A stretch of 64,000 bases of DNA from Aquanectria penicillioides. Taxonomy: Eukaryota; Ascomycota; Sordariomycetes; Hypocreales; Nectriaceae. The stretch is taken from positions 3,906,746-3,970,745 of the forward strand of contig PYIU01000001.1 in NCBI GenBank assembly GCA_003415625.1, written 5' to 3'. The position numbers were made by a program, and so were the translations under genes. Position 1 is the stretch's first letter; the number at the start of each line of letters is the position of its first letter. This document shows positions 58,319 through 64,000 of the stretch, one piece after another. A model generated the notes under the pieces. The model did no database searches. It was not told the DNA's origin and saw nothing but the letters and a program-made list of their open reading frames with translations.

Positions 58319-61059
58319 GATAGCTACCGGTAGTTGGTTCTGGCGCGGAGGAGCTTAGTCTCGTGTCCACCTCGTCCCTCGTCGTGGGGCGTGGGGCGGC
58401 CGTCGCACTGGGAAGGACTCGTCGCGGGGAGGGTAGGAAGAGAAGGCTCGCAACCGGGAAGGGCGTTGATCGGACTACTCGAGGATCTGGGGGAGAGCTG
58501 TTCCGCAGAGTACCGGAAACCCGCAGTTTAAGAAGGGTCGCAAACGGGTTGCGGACGTCGAGGCGTGGGAGAGCGGGAGAGGAAGAGAGGATCTGTCCCG
58601 CACCGTGAGGTACCTGCACTGCACTTTGGCGGTGTCGTTCTTGGGGCACCCCCACCAACCACAAAAGAAAAAAAAAAGGAAGAGGTGAGGCGTCGACGTC
58701 GTTCCGTCTCGGGCTATTTAGGCCGCAACAAGGGTGGCCGACTGGATAGTCAGGTAAGACAGGCAATAGCGGTAGCTGCGAAAAAGAAACTCTCTCTCGA
58801 ACATACACGTTTAAAGACAAACACAAGAAAAAAGAAGAATACACACAAGAGGCGCAACGAAAAAAGGGCGAGAGGGTATAGGCCGGAAAAAGGAAGCAGA
58901 GGGGGAATGCGAGATGTGACAGAGAGTGGGAGCACAGGCGATAAAGTAAGTCTCAAGTCAGAAACCGAAGCCCCGGGCCAATCCGAATCTCATCAGGGAG
59001 AAAGAAGATGATGGCACGGGAGGGGGAGAAAAACAAATGCAAAATGCGGTGCGGTGCGGCTGCGAGTGGTTGCTGGTCACTGTTTACAGGCCGGTGGGTT
59101 CCCCGGTTTCCTCCTGTGTTTGTGTGTGTGCGTGTTTGTGTGATGGTAATGGTAATGGTAGCTAAAGGCAGAAGCAGCAGCAACGAGCCAGCGTCCGTCC
59201 ACATCCAATGCATCCAATTCGCCCGTTGTGGTTCTGCTTCCTCTCGTGCCTGTGTGGTTGTTGTCTGGTGCCCGCTGCCGCTATTTGCTGTTGCTGGTGT
59301 GGGGTTGTTGAGCAGCAACCGCCGCTGAGCCATCCATCGCCCAGGTACCAGGGGGCCCAGCACAGTCGATGGGCTTTTAGTGCGACCGGCCAGCGTCACA
59401 GCCCGTGGAATGAGGGGGAATGGGCTTCCACCCCCTGCTGCCCCTGCCTAGTGGGGGGGGTGAGCACGCTATGGGACGGGCAGACGGTTACGTTGGGTAG
59501 GTAGGGAGCGAGGGGGATCGTACACAGTAGTAAATTTAGTGCGGAGTGGTAATCCGCGGGGGGGGAAGTCACAGTGGGGAGGGCCGCCCAGCACGCGAAA
59601 GAGCCCAGCAGACGCCCCGCCCCGAGAGCCCTGGGAGCACTGGCAGACATGGCAGCCCCTCATCGTCACCTCAGCCCAGCCCACTTTGGTTCCTGGCACC
59701 ATCGTGCCCAGCCGTCCCCCAGCAACAAAAACGCCGCCGTGGGAGCCGGAGCCGCTCGTTCATCAGTGACACGCGATGCCTACCGCGTCCGTTCATCCGC
59801 TAAAGTTTCAGGGCACGACACCATTTCTTTCGGCAAACCCAAACAATAAACCACCTCAGAACCACGCTGCGCGCCCGCGATCCGTTCGATACGAGATGGC
59901 CACAGCCTAGCCTGTCCGCGCACACTCCGCACGCGCGCCCTACACGGTGGACTAGGGGACCTAAACCTATAGGCGCTCAAGCGCTATAGGCATAGGCCCC
60001 GTGGGCGGGTCCATTTCACTGCCTTGGCCGCCGCATGTGATTCAAGAGCCCGTGGCAGGGCCCTGGTGAAACGCATGGTTCCTGAGCCACGCGATTGGGA
60101 GACGACGAGATTGGATGTCGGTGATGCCGTCGCTGACATCAGAAGCCCTGTCCACTGCTGTCGTCAGTCAGTCAGTCAGTCAGGCGAGGGTCATGGGCTC
60201 AGCTGAAGCGAACTTGCTAAAGACAAGGTTTTTAGCCTTGTGGACGAGGCTGCTTCGTAATAAAGCCTCTCGCTCAATTCGCTCTCGTTCTTAGGCTAAT
60301 TTTACACATTGCCGATGTTGGTTGGATGGTTGTTGTGTTATTATTATCCTGCCCTATCCTGCATTATTATGTACCGTTGCGTTCGTTGCCTTGCGTTCTG
60401 AGTAAGCTTGCTTGGTTCGTCCCCGTTGTCCCACCTACTCGATCGTGATCGTCGATGTAAACATACACACAAATCTCGTAAACTCTATCTGGCTGTCTCT
60501 GTTTGCCATGGCGGCTTCTCAGAGACACTAAATTACTATAACCACAACGCCTCACAACAACAACAAAAATGGCGGCAAAATGGCCAATGCGGCACGACAA
60601 TCCCAAGGGATATCAGACTCTCTGTCATCTCCCACTTCTCTTTGTGTGTCTGTCGCTATCAAAAGAAGAAAAGAAACGCTTCTCCCTCACATTGCAACTG
60701 AATCATTGTCCTGCCGCCATGTCCTACCATGCCCTAGGTCCTGTTCTGCCTCGTTCATCGCAAGCGCAGAAGCGTCTAAGAAGTTCAACTAGACTCCGGT
60801 TCTTCTCGTAGCAAAAAACAATTAAAAAAAAAGGGGGCCAGAAAAAACCAATAGGAGGAAGAAGAAAATAGGCTTCTTATCCCTTTCCTGCCTGCCTGCC
60901 TGCTCGATCCTGGCCAGTAGCCTCCCAGTCCAGTCCAGTTCATTTCCTTCATCTATGAGCAAAGTTGCTTCATCCTTCATGATTCCATATGTACCTAAGC
61001 AGTGGCCATTTCCCCATAGTTCATTTATTCCTCCGATATGGGCCAAGCTTGATCGTTAC
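58319..61059. promoter_or_regulatory. 2.7-kb region between kinase start and UBX gene end
   Basis: No credible gene. The left part is the kinase promoter, GC-rich and full of short runs (GGGGGGG near 59453 and 59560). A GTCA tandem repeat lies at 60163-60183. Frames up to about 220 codons (58176-58844 minus) overlap the kinase first exon in antisense or are low-complexity. Confidence 0.45.
60163..60183. repeat. (GTCA)n microsatellite
   Basis: About five tandem copies of GTCA in intergenic DNA. Confidence 0.8.
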
Positions 61060-62708
61060 TTAGTCCTCGATAAACTCAATCATGACTGTGCCCTGCTTCA
61101 ACCCGGTATCTGCAATCGTCTCGTTCAAATGCTCCATTAGGTCCTGGCCCTGAGGCATCTTCTTCAACTCAAACTCAATACCATCCTTACCCTCCAGTGG
61201 CTCCGCCCTGAGCCACTCGTAGATTCTACGCACTGGCTCCTGAAGACCGAACCGGCGGATAACACGGCCGTTAGGGTGGCGGAATTGGATGCGGGTTGTC
61301 GTTGCTGGGTTGTTCTCTGGCTCCGTGTGCGGGTTGGTGCTGGAAATTTGAGAGAACGGGCTTTGCTCCGGCTCCTTGCCTTTGCCTTCGGGTTCGTCTT
61401 CGGGGGCCTCGGAGGCCTTGGTCAAGGCATCTGGATCATGCACGTTCGGCGTCGAGCTCGATCCCCTGTTCGTAGCGCTTTCTAGGCTGTTTTGAAGCGC
61501 CATCTCCAGCATCTCTTCCTCCGTCATTCGGTCCACATCCACTACTCGCTTCCGGGCTGTAGATTTGGCGACTGGGTTCTTGCTGTTGGCGGCGAGGCTA
61601 TATCGGTCGAGGAACTCGGCCAGCTCGGCGTGGAAGTCTGCGGCGGTGGGGAACGGCCTTCCGCTCCAGACCTTGACCTGTTCGCCTGTTCGCGGATCGA
61701 TGATGGAGACATGGGGATAGTTGTCGGGGTTTTCGTGCGTCCGGTTAGGGAAGTAAAAGGTGATGTACTCCTCGGCGTCTGGATACTCCTTGTCGTACTG
61801 CAGGAAGATGAAGTTCTCCGAGACCAGGTTCCGCACCGCAGTGTCCTTCCAAATATCGCGGTTGAGAGCTTGACAGTTGAAGTCGCTCATATCTTGCAAG
61901 TTCACCATGATCCATTTCTTGTCTTCCTTGCCCAAAGTTCGGGCCTCGTCCCAACCCATCTGGGCAATGATGCCATACGGTGGTCGGAAGAGGTCCTCTA
62001 GGCGCCTAGCGTGGGCGCCGTTCTCGGTCGACGAGCTTGGGGGATGTTCGGAGTCAGCCCATATTTGTTGTGAAAAAGGGCCGCCAGATCCAGCTGCAAA
62101 AGTTGTCGGGGTTAGAACACCACAAGTGTTTGGGGTAGAAAGTCATCTCTGGGCTTACCTGGGCGCTGCTGGCGTCTCCTCCGCAGCTGTTCCAAGAGAG
62201 CGGCCTCGACGCCGTTATCGTCACCGCCCCAGGCGCCTCCGGGAGCAACGAGGGTCTCGGTGGTGCGGGCAATGGGCGCCCTCACATCGTCCTGCGCTGA
62301 ACCTGCTGCACCGTGGTTCTCCTGGTACAGCTCCTCCTGCAAACGCTTGGCCATGGCCATGTCCTCCTCCTCTTGTGCGATGGCGGCGACCTGTGCAGCG
62401 GTGGCGCGCTCGCTGTCTTCGTTGTCTGAGTCCTCGTCGAACTGCATATCCTCGTCCTCGTCGCTATCGATGTGGATGACGCCTTCTGAGTCCTGCCTCC
62501 CAATGTTGGAGCGCGGGACGGGCGGAGGGTTGGGCGGAGGGTTGGCGTTGGCGGACAAACCAGCGCCGACACCAGAAGCAAGGTCGGGGTTCTCGTAGAA
62601 GAGCTCGATGGCGCGCTCAAAGTTCCCAGCGGTCATCTCGAGGAAGCTGCGGGCGACCTCGGGACTGGCGCCGGTGATGGCGTTGAAAGTGGCGATATGC
62701 TCGTCCAT
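61060..62708 (-). CDS. UBX5: UBA-UAS-UBX domain protein (Cdc48 cofactor, Ubx5/UBXD7-like)
   Basis: Exons 62159-62708 and 61060-62093 (intron 65 nt, GTAAGC...TGCAG) give 527 residues. The UBA-like domain is at 1-45 (FNAITGASPEVARSFLEM, FERAIELFYEN). An acidic stretch and a UIM-like helix (EEDMAMAKRLQEELY) come next. The UAS thioredoxin-like domain begins near LFRPPYGIIAQMGW and includes WIMVNLQDMSDFNCQ, WSGRPFP and a second UIM-like helix (EEEMLEMALQNSLE). The UBX domain occupies the last 90 residues (RIQFRHPNGRVIRRF ... TVMIEFIED). This order is that of Ubx5/UBXD7, which links ubiquitylated substrates and cullin ligases to the Cdc48 ATPase for proteasomal turnover. ATG 62708 is the first in frame that gives the UBA domain. 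Confidence 0.93.
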
Positions 62709-62766
62709 GGCTGCGTGTGGGCGATTCGGAAGCGGAAGCGGGAGTTGGAGAAGGAGAGGAAGAGGC

Positions 62767-62782
62767 GGGGGGGGGGGGGGGG
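62767..62782. repeat. G16 homopolymer upstream of the UBX gene
   Basis: Sixteen consecutive G on the plus strand, close to the start codon of the minus-strand UBX gene. Confidence 0.8.
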
Positions 62783-63584
62783 AGGGAAGAAGAGAAAGAT
62801 AGGGAAGGACGTCGACTAATCCTCCCAGCACCTGATAAGCGTCGTGGAGTCGTTGCAGGTGGACCTATGGTGCAGCAAAGAAAGAGAAAAAAGAAGCAGC
62901 AGAGCGGGAAGAGGAAGAAGGAAAAGGCGGCGCAGAGGGGCGTTTGAGGTGGTCTATCTCGATGAGTGGGCGGTGGTGGGTGAAGCACCTCTTTAGATAT
63001 TGCCCCGCCTGTAGTGGCCACAGCACAACGGCACCACCACAGGGCAGCGGCAGTAATAGAGGTACAGCCGGCGGGGGGGTGGGGTGGGCGGCGATGGCGT
63101 CAGGAGATGGAATCCCGGCCGGAGGCGGAAGCGCGCAAATGGGCAGGCAGAGGAAACACAAGATGAGAGGGAGAAAAAAGTGAGGGTAGAGTGAGCAGGC
63201 GTAAGGCAGAGAGCGCGAGAGAGAAAGATGAAGAGATAGATGGAGAGATAGATAGAAGTGGAATGTCCCAGTGCAGGTAACAGACACCAACGAGTGGATG
63301 TATGGATGGATGTATGGCTGGCTCCGAGTAGAAGTCGTCGTATCAAAGGTAGCCTAGCCGTTGCATGGTCATGAAGCTTGGTGATGTGACGGAACACTTG
63401 ATGGAAAATGGATGCATCTAGAACTAAAAGAACAAAGTGGCGGGAGTCACCACACACCATCATCACGCATCACGCATCACACATCATAGTTAACTACCGC
63501 CGTGGGCCGCCACAAATACCGAGTCTGTCCAGCAAGTGTGAGCACGTACAGCGAGTGCCATTGCTTGTTCCTGTTCCCATTTCA

Positions 63585-63609
63585 GACACACACACACACA
63601 CACACACCA
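63585..63609. repeat. (CA)n microsatellite
   Basis: About twelve CA repeats with an interruption afterwards, in intergenic DNA. Confidence 0.8.
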
Positions 63610-64000
63610 CACACATACGCACATAGGAACTGTGCCTCACGCACCCACCCACAAACACACGCGCACGCACGCACACATCCACGACTCTCTCTAATAACTC
63701 GCCCTCTTTCTTCTTCTCTCTGCCATCAGGAACAGGCACCCAACCGCAGTGACGCGACCAAAACCCAATCTCCCAAAGGAGAACAGCATGCCAGCCCTGG
63801 CTGCAGACATCGGTCCTTGCGGTCGTGGAAAATCCATAATGCGCAGCCACCACCTTATGCATGCTACTCGTGCATGCATGTACGTAGATTCACGCCCGCC
63901 GCTTTGGCTCGCTTACCCTAGACCGCTCTTCCAGGGCAACTCTTGATGCATTCACAAGCCGTCAGTGGCCCCATTATTGGGTGGTACACCCATGAACAAG

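Larger units (their letters stand above)
62709..64000. promoter_or_regulatory. UBX gene promoter and distal intergenic DNA
   Basis: No gene is recognised in the last 1.3 kb. A G16 run at 62767-62782 lies about 59 nt before the ATG (C on the sense strand) and is probably in the 5' leader. Purine-rich stretches around 62880-62940 and 63170-63260 follow. A (CA)n repeat lies at 63585-63609. Confidence 0.45.

Noticed and set aside
58176..58844. 222-codon minus-strand frame over the kinase start
   Set aside because: It shares DNA with kinase exon 1 in a different frame, and reads as low-complexity promoter sequence.
1..64000. tRNA or rRNA genes and CRISPR-like arrays
   Set aside because: I looked for T-loop-like GGTTCGAATCC boxes and regularly spaced repeats and saw none that fit; a covariance-model scan would be needed to exclude tRNAs with certainty.

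Overview
The window is chromosomal DNA of a filamentous ascomycete, most like a Sordariomycete. Genes carry many short GT-AG introns (47 to about 130 nt, with CTAAC- or CTGAC-like branch points). It holds Zn2Cys6 regulators, fungal STAND/NLR-like proteins, secreted GH16 and GH47 enzymes, and an AT-rich transposon whose decay resembles RIP. I rebuilt exon structures by hand from reading frames and splice sites; most intron phases were checked by codon arithmetic. No homology search was run, so family names rest on recognised motifs.

Layout. 0-1.5 kb: start of an SVP26/ERV26 gene and a complete BUD23. 1.8-7 kb: a head-to-head pair, an AAA+ ATPase and a STAND-like protein with a degenerate P-loop. 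7.06-8.67 kb: a Tc1/mariner element bounded by TA and inverted repeats, decayed in a RIP-like way, with a later 222-bp insertion nested inside. 9-10.3 kb: a conserved-looking gene broken by one in-frame TGA. 11.4-13.1 kb: a YtcJ-like amidohydrolase with a TATA box. 13.9-14.8 kb: SMD2 in eight small exons, one of 16 nt.

15.3-25.4 kb looks like a small catabolic locus: a decayed MCT-type transporter, a sugar/H+ symporter, two different Gfo/Idh/MocA dehydrogenases and a Zn2Cys6 regulator. 26-33 kb: a TENA/THI-4-like protein, a small single-pass membrane protein, a class III CoA-transferase and a GNAT acetyltransferase. 35-36 kb: a secreted GH16 glucanase.

37.9-42.3 kb: a 1428-residue STAND protein (Goodbye-like, NACHT, helical repeats, C-terminal ZZ-like zinc finger). 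42.5-46.1 kb is a decayed island with a broken DHA1 transporter and a broken C6 regulator. 47-51 kb: GH47 mannosidase and a DHA2-type transporter. 52.5-62.7 kb returns to conserved core genes: mitochondrial IDH1, a GCK-III Ste20-type kinase (with a 1-nt frame break in a C run) and a UBA-UAS-UBX Cdc48 cofactor, separated by long, low-complexity promoters. The ends and these core blocks look syntenic and stable; the 15-46 kb middle looks accessory, with several dead genes.
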